IMG/VR virus record: IMGVR_UViG_3300010885_050633
Coordinates: 1 to 20,308 of that record
Length of the DNA stretch: 20,308 nucleotides
Origin: a virus
Reading direction: 5' to 3' (one strand)
Shown: one piece after another, positions 13,830 to 20,308 of the stretch
Numbering within the stretch: the first letter of the stretch is position 1
Layout of the letters: each line of letters begins with the position of its first letter
The notes under the pieces: generated by a model
What the model saw: the letters and a program-made list of their open reading frames with translations, nothing else
Told to the model about the DNA's origin: nothing
Databases searched by the model: none
Made by a program: the position numbers and the translations under genes

Positions 13830-14549
13830 CTAGCCGGACCGGAACCGTCCCTCGAACTCCTTCGCGATCCGTCCGCGGGCGATCCCCTCGAGCATCGCGG
13901 GGAACATAAATGCGCGCTGCGGATAGGGGAATGTTTTGCGGAACGACGTGAGCGCCCAGTTGTTTTTGTTTTTTGGTCCCTTGCCAACGCGGTACCAGCT
14001 GATGATGCCCTTGTAGCCGCGATCGTATCGCGGAATCCAAGCCCATGCCTGCATCTGCTGCGTTCCGCCGTGCTCGTGGAGCGCTGCGATGTATGGGGCG
14101 CCGTCCATGAACGCGCCGACGACAACAGACTCAGTCGCTGGATCGTATTGGTAGGTGATTGACCGTCTCAGCGTGCCGAAATGAGTGTGGGGCGGCGTGC
14201 CCGGCTGGCTTGGTTCTCGATCTTGGATTTCATAAATCCGTTCCCTGATTTTCCGTTTTGTGCGTTCGTTGATGTCTGATCGAGCGAGCAGCTGTCGCAG
14301 CGTCGCGCCCGAATTCACTCGCATGACCTTCAGCTGGGGCTTCGCCAAACCCATCTTCTTGATCGAACGACGCGAAATCTGCATGACCACAGATCCGGCC
14401 GAATACAGGCTGCGATAGATAGCTCTATCAAGCGCTTTCTGCACGCTCCCACGGTCGAAGAAAAAGTCGACGTTGATGCGCACCGGTATCGATGGCACGT
14501 TCAGCCCAGCGCCCAGCGGATTGCTCCCGGCCGGCATAAAAATGCTCAT
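13830..14549 (-). CDS. HK97 gp10-like head-tail joining/tail-completion protein
   Basis: A 239-residue protein. An early helix (VQKALDRAIYRSLYSAGSVV) precedes the characteristic PGTPPHTHFGTLRRSI (116-131), the strand SVVVGAF (141-147) and YIAALHEHGG (153-162). It ends with YPQRAFMFPAM (209-219) and a basic helix. This order of features is that of the HK97 gp10-like family, which sits at the head-tail junction or tail terminus. I chose the ATG at 14549 because it overlaps the upstream stop as ATGA; an in-frame extension of twelve residues has no support. Residues 60-110 are unusually rich in Arg and Lys. The protein is longer than the typical 110-150-residue family member. It is followed by the longest spacer in the tail module, which carries the promoter-like motif. 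Confidence 0.8.
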   Translation of the reverse strand: MSIFMPAGSNPLGAGLNVPSIPVRINVDFFFDRGSVQKALDRAIYRSLYSAGSVVMQISRRSIKKMGLAKPQLKVMRVNSGATLRQLLARSDINERTKRKIRERIYEIQDREPSQPGTPPHTHFGTLRRSITYQYDPATESVVVGAFMDGAPYIAALHEHGGTQQMQAWAWIPRYDRGYKGIISWYRVGKGPKNKNNWALTSFRKTFPYPQRAFMFPAMLEGIARGRIAKEFEGRFRSG

Positions 14550-15046
14550 GCGCCGGTCGCTCCCGTGGCGCCCTGCGGCGGCCACTTGTCAACCGGCACC
14601 GCCCACTCGACGCTCACCTGAGCCATGAATACGTTCCGCGCCTCAAGCAGTTCCGGATCGTAGGGCAAAGGAATGCCCACCTCGGTCCAATCGGTGTTTT
14701 CCGGCAGCCCCGCGGGCCGGATGTAATTCGACCGGATGGCATCGATGATTTCCTGGCACAGATCCTCGAGGACCTCGATCTCCGACTCGCTGCCGACGTG
14801 CTGGGCAACCACGATCCCCGAGGTGACGTCTGCGACCTCCAGGCCCCTCGTCTCGGTCTTCATCGTGTATGCGCCGGGCACGACCGACACCCGCAGGTAT
14901 CCGAGATCCTCGAGCCCGTAGTCCGGCTTGCGCTGCATGATGGCAGCGATCGTGCCGCCGGGCACCGTTTGCCAGGTGTACGCAGACAGCGCTTGCGCCA
15001 GCTGCGTGGCCACGTTTCGCGAAATGTGCGGAATGGTTGTCGGCAT
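14546..15046 (-). CDS. putative tail terminator/tail-completion protein
   Basis: A 166-residue mixed alpha/beta protein. An N-terminal helix (ISRNVATQLAQALSAY) is followed by strand pairs (LGYLRVSVVPG, TSGIVVAQHV), a long helix (IEVLEDLCQEIIDAIRSNY) and a final strand before VEWAVPVD. This order matches the small tail-terminator/completion fold encoded just before the tail tube in siphoviruses, and the gene lies in that place, before the HK97 gp10-like gene and the tube proteins. Family identity is by pattern and context only. GGAG lies upstream of the ATG, inside the end of the glycosyltransferase gene, and there is a one-base gap. The last residues, QGATGATGA, form a tiny collagen-like tail. 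The stop overlaps the next start as ATGA. Confidence 0.6.
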   Translation of the reverse strand: MPTTIPHISRNVATQLAQALSAYTWQTVPGGTIAAIMQRKPDYGLEDLGYLRVSVVPGAYTMKTETRGLEVADVTSGIVVAQHVGSESEIEVLEDLCQEIIDAIRSNYIRPAGLPENTDWTEVGIPLPYDPELLEARNVFMAQVSVEWAVPVDKWPPQGATGATGA

Positions 15047-15047
15047 G

Positions 15048-16106
15048 TCATCGCTCCTTCGGCCCGGGGATGAACGTGGTCAACTCAAGCTCAAGCCGAG
15101 CAACCAACGCGGCATTCCTCTGCGTGGCATCACGCCGAAATGCTTCGCGAGCGTGCTCCAGGGCCTCGTCCTTCAACCCGAGGTCATACGCCGCAGCGGC
15201 GGCCATCTCCGACGCTCGGTACCCATACGCGACCGGGTCGCTTGTATGCGATTGGCGGTCGGCAGGAGCCATCTCCGCTCGCCGAGCCCAGTGCAGCACG
15301 CCTACGGCGTCGCCGGCGTCCCAGCATCCCTGCCCGAGGGCCAGGTAGCCCTCCGGCTCGTGCGGCGACTCCTCAATCGCCCGGAGGAGCCAGTTGCCGG
15401 CCCGCTCCGGCTGCCGGCGTGCCAGCACGCGGTACGCGTAGGCCCGCTCGCAGGCCGCCCCCCCTGGCATCCGCAAATATTCCTTGAACGCTTCGACGAT
15501 CCCAGGCTCGTCGTGATAGTCGAGCTCGCGGGCGAGATACCACGCCATGCGAGCGTCGTGCGGGTTTTCCGCGACTGCCTGCCGCAGGAGAGCCAGGTCG
15601 GTCTTGTGCTGTTTTCCCGGCTGCCGGTGGTGTCGAATCAGCGTGTGTTCAGTGTGCGTCTGCACCTCGTCGCCGGACCAGCGCACGAGCCCCTCATGCG
15701 TTGCGCCGGTCCAGCGGTATCCCGCCCGAGTATGGATGCGATCGCTCTTGAATCGCAGCGCCTCCGACCATTGGTACCAGTAACGCAGTTTCGTGGTTTC
15801 TGGCTGCCACGCTTTCTCAAGCGTCTCCCGCCAGCCGGGCTCAAGCACCTCGTCCATGTCGAGCCTGATCGCGACTTCGACGTGCGGTGGCAGGTGTTGC
15901 ATCGAGAGATTGTGGGCGTCGTCCCATCGCCACGGGATCACGTTTCCGCGGGCGACCGTCACGCCACGCGACTCGAGCATTTGCACCGTGTCGTCGGTGG
16001 AACCTGTGTCCGTGACGACGCGAACGTCTGCGTCTGCCGACGACGCTTCCCACGCGACGACGTTGGCAGCTTCGTTTTTGGCGAGCGCGTAAATGCCGAC
16101 GATCAT
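15048..16106 (-). CDS. family 2 glycosyltransferase with C-terminal TPR-like helices
   Basis: A 352-residue protein. The N-terminal GT-A fold begins IVGIYALAKNEAANV (2-16), then DTGSTDDT (33-40) for nucleotide-sugar binding, WRWDDAHNLSM (59-69) and RLDMDEVLEP (81-90) containing the DxD metal site. HEGL and the His-rich ending near TEHTLIRHH are usual in the short GT2 type that carries a TPR tail. Residues about 185-335 are helical repeats (ARMAWYLARELDY, AYAYRVLARRQPERAG, EGYLALGQGCWDAG) that may hold the acceptor protein. It would transfer a sugar from an NDP-sugar to an acceptor. The position next to the collagen-like fibres suggests these as acceptors (inference). The ATG directly follows the TAG of the methyltransferase gene, with GAGGAA just before it. 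Confidence 0.9.
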   Translation of the reverse strand: MIVGIYALAKNEAANVVAWEASSADADVRVVTDTGSTDDTVQMLESRGVTVARGNVIPWRWDDAHNLSMQHLPPHVEVAIRLDMDEVLEPGWRETLEKAWQPETTKLRYWYQWSEALRFKSDRIHTRAGYRWTGATHEGLVRWSGDEVQTHTEHTLIRHHRQPGKQHKTDLALLRQAVAENPHDARMAWYLARELDYHDEPGIVEAFKEYLRMPGGAACERAYAYRVLARRQPERAGNWLLRAIEESPHEPEGYLALGQGCWDAGDAVGVLHWARRAEMAPADRQSHTSDPVAYGYRASEMAAAAAYDLGLKDEALEHAREAFRRDATQRNAALVARLELELTTFIPGPKER

Positions 16107-16661
16107 CTATTCCTCGACGATGACGGCCGCGGTCCGCAAACCGTCGGCGTAGTAGGTTGCCGTCCTGCCGGACTCGACACAGAACTGCTCGACCGCCCTC
16201 CGCACGTCGTCATTGTCGCAGTCGTCGGCGAGGATCACGGGCACGTCGGCGACAAGCCGCAGATCGGCTAGGGCGCCCTCGTAGGAGTGATCCCCGTCGA
16301 CGTGGGCAAAGTCGGCCGGCGGCACCGCACGAAGGTCGTGGCTGTTGGTCACCACGAGTTCGGCGTCGATGCCCAGCTGCTCGACGACCTTGTGCCAATG
16401 ATCCAAGCACGCCGGGCTGTCCTGGTCGACGGCACCGTCGATGCAGAAAAACCTTGCGGCCGGCACGACGGCGTGAAACGCGGCGAGCGAGTAGCCGCAG
16501 CGCGTGCCGATCTCGATCACGCGGGCCGGCTGGTACTCGCGGCACACCCGGGCCTTGGCCGCGTAGTGCGCGACGGCCTCCGGAGAGCACGGAAACCAGT
16601 CGCCCGGCATCCAGTGGATTCGCAGCCGATCGGTCAGCATCGTCTCGAGCTCATCGCCCAT
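16107..16661 (-). CDS. class I SAM-dependent methyltransferase (Methyltransf_24-like)
   Basis: A 184-residue protein. Motif I is RVIEIGTRCGYSLAAF (47-62), the SAM-binding glycine loop after an acidic strand end. FFCIDG (71-76) is the second acidic strand. FAHVDGDHSYEGALADL (118-134) is the DG-D-H signature of the Methyltransf_24 type, often found with sugar or polysaccharide genes. I chose the ATG at 16661 because GGAGG lies five bases upstream; the longer frame from a TTG at 16673 is unnecessary. The start overlaps the end of the propeller gene by 11 bases, and the stop TAG is immediately followed by the glycosyltransferase ATG, so the three are translationally coupled. A plausible role is O-methylation of a sugar made by its neighbours; the acceptor is not visible in the sequence. 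Confidence 0.85.
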   Translation of the reverse strand: MGDELETMLTDRLRIHWMPGDWFPCSPEAVAHYAAKARVCREYQPARVIEIGTRCGYSLAAFHAVVPAARFFCIDGAVDQDSPACLDHWHKVVEQLGIDAELVVTNSHDLRAVPPADFAHVDGDHSYEGALADLRLVADVPVILADDCDNDDVRRAVEQFCVESGRTATYYADGLRTAAVIVEE

Positions 16662-17718
16662 TGTGTCCTCCAATCCAAGACAGCACCTCGCTCAGGCTCA
16701 TTTCTGCGAGCCACGCTTCCTCATCACGCACGCCAAATGTGGCCACCAGCTGATCGCCACGCCGGGCGAGGCCCGCGGCAAATTCAATCGTTCGCGATTC
16801 GCGAAACGCGAAAGCGGGCGACCAACCAACGACTTCCAGCGGACTGCCGGCGAACAGTACGAACCGGTGTTCGTAGATTCGACGCCCGTCGTCCTCTGCG
16901 ACCTCGTGCACCAGGGCGAGCCAACGGCCGTCGCCGATGTCGATGAGTTGCGATCCGCCACGCCAGCCCCGGGCGATCGTCGGCGACTCTCCCTGTTGCT
17001 CAATCTGCCAGTGCCATCGATCTTTGTGGACGGTGGCCACGCGACCGTTTTCCCAGCAAGAGTAAAGCCACGTCGACGTGCCCGCGATCGGCATCCAGTT
17101 TTTCTCGTGGCGGCCCGGAATCGGCTCTTGGAGCATCTCGGTGTCGAGCGTCTTGGCGAGCTCGACCGATAGCCGTGACGTCGCGATTCGACAGGCCCCG
17201 TCTTTTCCGCACCAGTCTCGGCAGGTGGCGCTGACAACGAGCTCATCATCCATCACGCTCAGACGACAATCCTCGAATCCGTGCACCGGATAGTTCGACC
17301 GTTTGTATTGCGGATCGGAAAGCGTGCGTCTGCTCTGAACCGTCAGGTCCTGGCTCAGAGCGACAAGAATGTTGTCCGTGAGAATCTCGCCACGGTCTTC
17401 GTCGGGCATTACGTAGCGGCCGTCGACGATGCGGTAGTTGCTCGACCGGACGATGGCCAGGTAGCCGTCGTCGCGATCGATGATCGTTGGATTGAATGTC
17501 GACCATCCCGGCCGGGACGGTCCGACCTCAAACTGCCGCATCTGCACGGCGATCCATGCAGTCAGCGTCTGCGTGTACCAGGTGCGATTGCGTCGAACAA
17601 CGCGTTCGCGTTCCGCTGGCAGATTGCTCTCCAGCAAGCGCTCGCACGCGCGGCGACCGACATCAAGCTCGCCGCAGTAATACGCGTGCACCGCCAGCTG
17701 GTGAAGATGCTCGATCAT
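16651..17718 (-). CDS. GH130-like five-bladed beta-propeller protein (putative glycan phosphorylase/hydrolase fold)
   Basis: A 355-residue protein. Residues 1-50 look like the end of a TPR-type helical hairpin (ACERLLESNLPAERERV). The rest has the sequence landmarks of the GH130-like propeller fold: FNPTI (75-79), the NY pair at 94-95, GFEDCRL (147-153) and EKNWMPI (205-211). Characterised GH130 enzymes cleave or phosphorolyse mannosides, but phage and glycosyltransferase-linked relatives are mostly uncharacterised, so the substrate is unknown. It begins a three-gene block with a methyltransferase and a family 2 glycosyltransferase directly after two fibre genes, which suggests building or trimming glycans on the virion or the host surface. 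TGAGGACAC precedes the ATG, giving a GAGGA site. Its end overlaps the next gene by 11 bases. Confidence 0.72.
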   Translation of the reverse strand: MIEHLHQLAVHAYYCGELDVGRRACERLLESNLPAERERVVRRNRTWYTQTLTAWIAVQMRQFEVGPSRPGWSTFNPTIIDRDDGYLAIVRSSNYRIVDGRYVMPDEDRGEILTDNILVALSQDLTVQSRRTLSDPQYKRSNYPVHGFEDCRLSVMDDELVVSATCRDWCGKDGACRIATSRLSVELAKTLDTEMLQEPIPGRHEKNWMPIAGTSTWLYSCWENGRVATVHKDRWHWQIEQQGESPTIARGWRGGSQLIDIGDGRWLALVHEVAEDDGRRIYEHRFVLFAGSPLEVVGWSPAFAFRESRTIEFAAGLARRGDQLVATFGVRDEEAWLAEMSLSEVLSWIGGHNGR

Positions 17719-17724
17719 GTGTCC

Positions 17725-18378
17725 TCACGATGCTGCAGACTTGATCGCTGCCCTGAGCGTGGCGTTGTTGCCGACCGCAGTGATCACGTCGTTGATCGTC
17801 AGCGAGCCCGTCGGCCCTGTTGGCCCCGTCGGGCCGGCGAGCGAGATCGCGGCCGGCCACTGACCGTTAGCCTTCGGGCCGACAAGCTGGCGACCGTACA
17901 CGTCGATCGCGAAATCGCCGTTTCTGCCAATGTTGCTGTTCGGCAGTCCTCCGACCGCCAACAGCGTGGCCGCATCCGCCCCTGTCGCGCCCGTGGTGCC
18001 GGCCGCGCCGGTGGGGCCGGTGAAACTCTGTCCTGCCGGCCCGGTCGCGCCCGTCACCCCAGACGGCCCCTGAGCGCCGGACTGCAGCTGCAGCGGCGAG
18101 CCCCATGAGCCGTTCGATTTCGGCCCGTAGAGACGGCCGTTGGTTGTGTCGAGCCAGAAGTCGCGGCTGCTGCCAAACCCTGCGGACGGCGCGCCGGGGC
18201 CACCGTAAAACTGCGAGCCGTCGGCGCCGGTCGGCCCGGTGACACCGGTGGCCGGCAGCCACGCCGATCCGCTCCACGCGAGCACCTGGTTGGCTGCCGG
18301 TGCCGTCGCCGACACGGCACGCCCCTGCAGCTGCGTGGCATTCCCAGTCAGTGTCGATGGCAGGGAAAAAAACGGCAT
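17725..18378 (-). CDS. second collagen-like tail/head fibre with duplicated GPK domains
   Basis: A 217-residue fibre protein. The N-terminus has a segment typical of phage fibre linkers (LQGRAVSATAP, then QVLAWSGSAWLPATG, residues 18-44). Short collagen-like stretches lie at about 45-53, 101-135 and 182-192. Two related modules alternate with them: DFWLDTTNGRLYGPKSNGSW (73-92) and DFAIDVYGRQLVGPKANGQW (155-174). These modules commonly accompany bacterial and phage collagen-like proteins and may terminate or register the triple helix. A helical C-terminus (TINDVITAVGNN...) ends the protein. I chose the ATG at 18378 because GGGAG lies nine bases upstream; a TTG at 18405 is in frame but has no such site. 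A 40-base spacer separates it from the previous gene. Confidence 0.85.
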   Translation of the reverse strand: MPFFSLPSTLTGNATQLQGRAVSATAPAANQVLAWSGSAWLPATGVTGPTGADGSQFYGGPGAPSAGFGSSRDFWLDTTNGRLYGPKSNGSWGSPLQLQSGAQGPSGVTGATGPAGQSFTGPTGAAGTTGATGADAATLLAVGGLPNSNIGRNGDFAIDVYGRQLVGPKANGQWPAAISLAGPTGPTGPTGSLTINDVITAVGNNATLRAAIKSAAS

Positions 18379-18418
18379 GGCTTTGTTCTCCCACGACTCG
18401 CTCAATCGCCAAATAGAG

Positions 18419-19456
18419 TCACTGCAGGTTTGCCCACATCAACGTCAGCCGCACGGCCCCGGTGGCCCCCGTGGCCCCGCTGGCCCCGGTGGCCCCAGTG
18501 CTGCCGCTGGCGCCGGCCGCCCCCGTCGGCCCTGTCACCGTTGATGCCGCGCCGCCGGGTCCTGTGGAGCCGGTAGGGCCGGTGACGGTAGACGCGGCAC
18601 CGACAGGGCCGCTCGGACCCGTCGGCCCAGTAACCGTGGATGCTGCGCCAACCGGCCCTGTGGAGCCAGTCGGTCCGGTAACCGTGGACGCGGCGCCGCC
18701 AGGGCCTGTGGAGCCGGTGGGACCCGTCACCGTGGACGCGGCGCCGGTCGGTCCCGTCGGCCCTGTTACTGATGATGCAGCGCCTGCAGGCCCGGTCGAG
18801 CCGGTGGGGCCGGCAACGGTCGATGCGGCACCGACAGGGCCTGTGGAGCCAGTGGGGCCGGCCACCGTGGATGCGGCGCCGGTCGGTCCCGTGGTCGTCG
18901 ATGCAGCCCCGACCGCTCCCGTTGGGCCGGTCGCACCATCGGGACCTCGAGCTCCTGTCGGTCCGGTCGACGTTGCCCCGACGGCACCGGCGGGTCCTGT
19001 TGGCCCAGTGACGCTCGATGCAGCACCGGCAGGCCCGGTTACGGTTGACGCCGGGCCGATCGGCCCCGTGACACCCGTTGCGCCGTCGGCGCCCCGAGGC
19101 CCTGTCGGGCCTGTCATCGACGCCCCGGTCGGCCCGAGGCCGCCGGTCGGCCCGGTTTGCCCGCGATCCCCGGCAGCGCCCGTCGGCCCGACGATCGATT
19201 GACCGGTTGAGCCGGTAGGCCCAACCGGTCCTGCTACAGTCGACGCGGCGCCAGTCGGCCCAGTCGAGCCGACAGTGCCGGTAGACCCAGTCGCGCCAGT
19301 CGGGCCGATGCTGCCCTGGGGTCCGGTCGGGCCAACACCGGCCAACTGCACGGTGAACGTCTGGCCGTTCGTGATCGCGGGCGCGATTCCAGTCGCCCCC
19401 GTCACGCTGACGGCGAAAGCAGCCGGCCCCGTGACGCTGACCTGAATGTCGCTCAC
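18419..19456 (-). CDS. collagen-like fibre protein (Gly-X-Y repeats)
   Basis: A 345-residue protein with three parts. Residues 1-40 form a non-repetitive beta-rich head, probably the virion-docking part. Residues 41-334 are collagen-like, dominated by GPT, GST, GAT and GAA triplets. The last 11 residues are a short hydrophobic cap ([11 protein letters not shown]). Such proteins form trimeric rods in phage tail or head fibres. Residues about 200-310 contain 16-residue repeats in which a GAASTV stretch interrupts the triplet register, so the rod is probably kinked or segmented rather than a continuous triple helix. The start is GTG, overlapping the upstream stop as GTGA. The next two genes downstream are a second collagen-like fibre and a glycan-related enzyme. 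Whether the fibre sits on the tail or the capsid cannot be read from the sequence. Confidence 0.88.
   Translation of the reverse strand: MSDIQVSVTGPAAFAVSVTGATGIAPAITNGQTFTVQLAGVGPTGPQGSIGPTGATGSTGTVGSTGPTGAASTVAGPVGPTGSTGQSIVGPTGAAGDRGQTGPTGGLGPTGASMTGPTGPRGADGATGVTGPIGPASTVTGPAGAASSVTGPTGPAGAVGATSTGPTGARGPDGATGPTGAVGAASTTTGPTGAASTVAGPTGSTGPVGAASTVAGPTGSTGPAGAASSVTGPTGPTGAASTVTGPTGSTGPGGAASTVTGPTGSTGPVGAASTVTGPTGPSGPVGAASTVTGPTGSTGPGGAASTVTGPTGAAGASGSTGATGASGATGATGAVRLTLMWANLQ
18527..18859 (-). repeat. tandem 48-bp repeats encoding 16-residue collagen-like units
   Basis: Within the collagen-like gene about seven consecutive units (residues 200-310) follow the pattern [16 protein letters not shown], with x being V, G or A; one unit lacks three residues and one reads GPS instead of GST. 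The units are similar at DNA level but carry many silent differences, which suggests old duplications with drift or selection against exact identity. Confidence 0.85.
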
Positions 19457-19803
19457 GGAGCCCTCAGCGTAAACGTGCCCGAGGTAACCGCACGATCAAG
19501 GTTGACAGAGCGAATGAACCATCGATAAGTCTTGGCAAGCGACAGCGCCTTGATTGTATTGGCCGACAGCGAGAGCGAAACGGCGCCAACCGAACGGTTG
19601 ACGTGCGTGATCGACCAGGTCGCCGCCGGCGTTGCGTTGGCAGCAATCGCAGCTGCGTAGCCGGTGGGCGTGTCTTCGTAGACCACGGCCGTGAGGGTGT
19701 CGTTGGTAGTAGAAAACCCCAGCGAGCCGGTGATGGTCAGGCCATCGACGTGACTGGTCACGATGTCGAGCGTGCCCGGCAGCTGCGTGTATGTTGCGCT
19801 CAT
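19453..19803 (-). CDS. beta-rich virion protein, possible baseplate-upper/fibre-adaptor (BppU-like) domain
   Basis: A 116-residue protein made almost entirely of short alternating hydrophobic and Thr/Ser strands. It contains an early [19 protein letters not shown] segment, a central VYEDTP turn and a late [10 protein letters not shown] strand. This strand pattern resembles the small beta-sandwich found at the N-terminus of BppU-type baseplate upper proteins and other fibre adaptors, which dock a fibre onto the virion; that match is by eye and weak. It has one of the best ribosome binding sites here: GGAGG four bases before the ATG, inside the upstream gene, with an ATGA overlap. It lies directly before the collagen-like fibre genes and overlaps the first as GTGA, which supports an adaptor role. 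It could equally be a head decoration protein. Confidence 0.6.
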   Translation of the reverse strand: MSATYTQLPGTLDIVTSHVDGLTITGSLGFSTTNDTLTAVVYEDTPTGYAAAIAANATPAATWSITHVNRSVGAVSLSLSANTIKALSLAKTYRWFIRSVNLDRAVTSGTFTLRAP

Positions 19804-19976
19804 CTCACCTCCACCCCTCTCTCCTGAAGCTCATCAATCTCCCGCCGTCTCTGCCACACGGCGGCGGCGACCGGCTGCACGGCTGCCATCACGCGCGGCA
19901 GCAGCGACGACCAGTGCCAGACCAGCACGGCGGTCACGCCGCTGGTGACGATGAGGTCTAGGAGGAGGGATTTCAC
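19800..19976 (-). CDS. small single-pass membrane protein (58 aa)
   Basis: This 58-residue protein has one hydrophobic segment near the N-terminus (about residues 3-25, rich in L, I and V) followed by an amphipathic, charged tail (WQRRREIDELQERG). I chose the GTG at 19976 because it overlaps the upstream stop as GTGA and has a GGGG stretch six bases before it. A GTG twelve bases further upstream (19988) has no visible ribosome binding site. The size and single-span topology would fit a holin-like or accessory membrane protein, but it lies among fibre genes rather than next to a recognisable endolysin. No family was recognised. Its stop overlaps the next gene as ATGA. Confidence 0.6.
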   Translation of the reverse strand: MKSLLLDLIVTSGVTAVLVWHWSSLLPRVMAAVQPVAAAVWQRRREIDELQERGVEVR

Positions 19977-20308
19977 GAGATACCCCACTTAGCCGATAGA
20001 TAATTCCACAGGCTCGTGCGCTCGTCTGCCGACAGCACGCGGTTGTAAACAAGTATCTGATGTACTGTCATTGACATTGAATAACTCAAGCTTCCGCTAG
20101 CGCGACTAGCACCGATTAGAAGATTGTTGTCTGTCGTAAAACCGACATTGCTCGGCGTGTTGTCGTCTGCGGCAGACGCACTAGAACTTAAATCAAGCGT
20201 GACGCTTGCATTGTTGGCATACACGCCTGTCCCCGAGCTGGCAAATGTACAGACAAAGGATTGCGCGGTGTTCGCGGGGCGTGAGTATCCAGTGCTGCCT
20301 AGCCGTCC
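19973..20308 (-). CDS. LamG/concanavalin A-like surface protein, C-terminal part (5' end outside window)
   Basis: The reading frame is open to the right edge of the window, so only the last 111 residues are visible. The frame runs upstream of the first possible internal start (GTG at 20224) without a stop. The visible part is beta-rich and Ser/Thr/Asn-rich. It ends in a hydrophobic strand reading QILVYNRVLSADE and then KWGIS. That ending is typical of the last strand and C-terminal helix of laminin-G-like/concanavalin A-like jelly rolls in phage and bacterial surface proteins. Such domains bind glycans or serve as virion surface knobs. The gene is AT-richer than most of the window, as are 6066-7496 and, less so, 7493-8224. 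It overlaps the next gene by GTGA. The domain call is from motif shape; the ligand and the exact virion position are unknown. Confidence 0.7.
   Translation of the reverse strand, partial: GRLGSTGYSRPANTAQSFVCTFASSGTGVYANNASVTLDLSSSASAADDNTPSNVGFTTDNNLLIGASRASGSLSYSMSMTVHQILVYNRVLSADERTSLWNYLSAKWGIS

Noticed and set aside
13799-13836. Standard sigma70 promoter at copy A
   Set aside because: TATACT is a fair -10, but the region 16-18 bases upstream has nothing like TTGACA and there is no TG extension.
14928-16271. Plus-strand open frame of 447 codons
   Set aside because: It is the shadow of the glycosyltransferase and the ends of its neighbours, in GC-rich sequence where stops are rare.
18527-18859. 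48-bp repeats as a CRISPR array
   Set aside because: There are no unique spacers between conserved repeats; the repeats are contiguous and coding.
18462-19202. Plus-strand Pro/Val/Ala repeat protein (APVAPLAPV type)
   Set aside because: It is the antisense of the collagen-like repeats; Gly-Pro-Thr codons read backwards give this pattern.
1-20308. tRNA genes, insertion sequences, integrase or attachment sites
   Set aside because: None was seen on either strand; no cloverleaf-like segment, transposase motif or terminal inverted repeat was found by reading.

Overview
The window is a compact, single-strand block of tailed-phage (Caudoviricetes) late genes, from a free phage or a prophage. Every gene I accept lies on the minus strand, so transcription runs from 20308 towards 1. 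About thirty genes follow one another with almost no spacer, and many junctions are ATGA, GTGA or TGATG stop/start overlaps. The large tape-measure protein, the tail-assembly chaperone pair, tail-tube-like proteins and an HK97 gp10-like joining protein, with no recognisable sheath gene, point to a siphovirus-like particle. Most of the window is GC-rich (about 60-65% by eye). The run of small membrane-anchored proteins around a papain-fold peptidase resembles gene sets I associate with planctomycete phages and prophages; that host is an impression, not something the sequence proves. No integrase, terminase, portal or capsid gene is inside the window.

Layout in transcription order: (1) 20308-17725, surface and fibre genes: the C-terminus of a LamG/concanavalin-like protein, a 58-residue membrane protein, a beta-rich protein resembling baseplate-upper or fibre-adaptor domains, and two collagen-like (Gly-X-Y) fibre proteins. 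(2) 17718-15048, a probable glycan module: a GH130-like beta-propeller protein, a class I methyltransferase and a family 2 glycosyltransferase. (3) 15046-13830, tail completion: a tail-terminator-like protein and an HK97 gp10-like protein. (4) 13774-9178, tail shaft: three tandem tail-tube-like paralogues, chaperone G and its frameshifted G-T product, and the tape measure. (5) 9181-6066, three tail-tip or baseplate genes, ending in an AT-richer, cysteine-rich protein. (6) 6062-3832, a cysteine-rich zinc-site protein, a calcineurin-like metallophosphoesterase and a MazG-like (DUF5664/MazZ-like) nucleotide diphosphohydrolase. (7) 3807-1, a small CxCxxC protein, a beta-rich protein, and a run of mostly membrane-anchored small proteins that includes a papain-like cysteine peptidase and a GlsB/YeaQ/YmgE-type membrane protein; this may be a lysis or envelope module.

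Two cis-acting signals stand out. A 17-base motif occurs twice, 15/17 identical, at 13799-13815 and 3810-3826, both in spacers in front of genes, and looks like a phage promoter or operator. A T_TTT_TTC heptamer at 12385-12391, in the correct frame and followed by a 6-bp GC-rich hairpin, would direct the -1 frameshift that makes the G-T tail chaperone.
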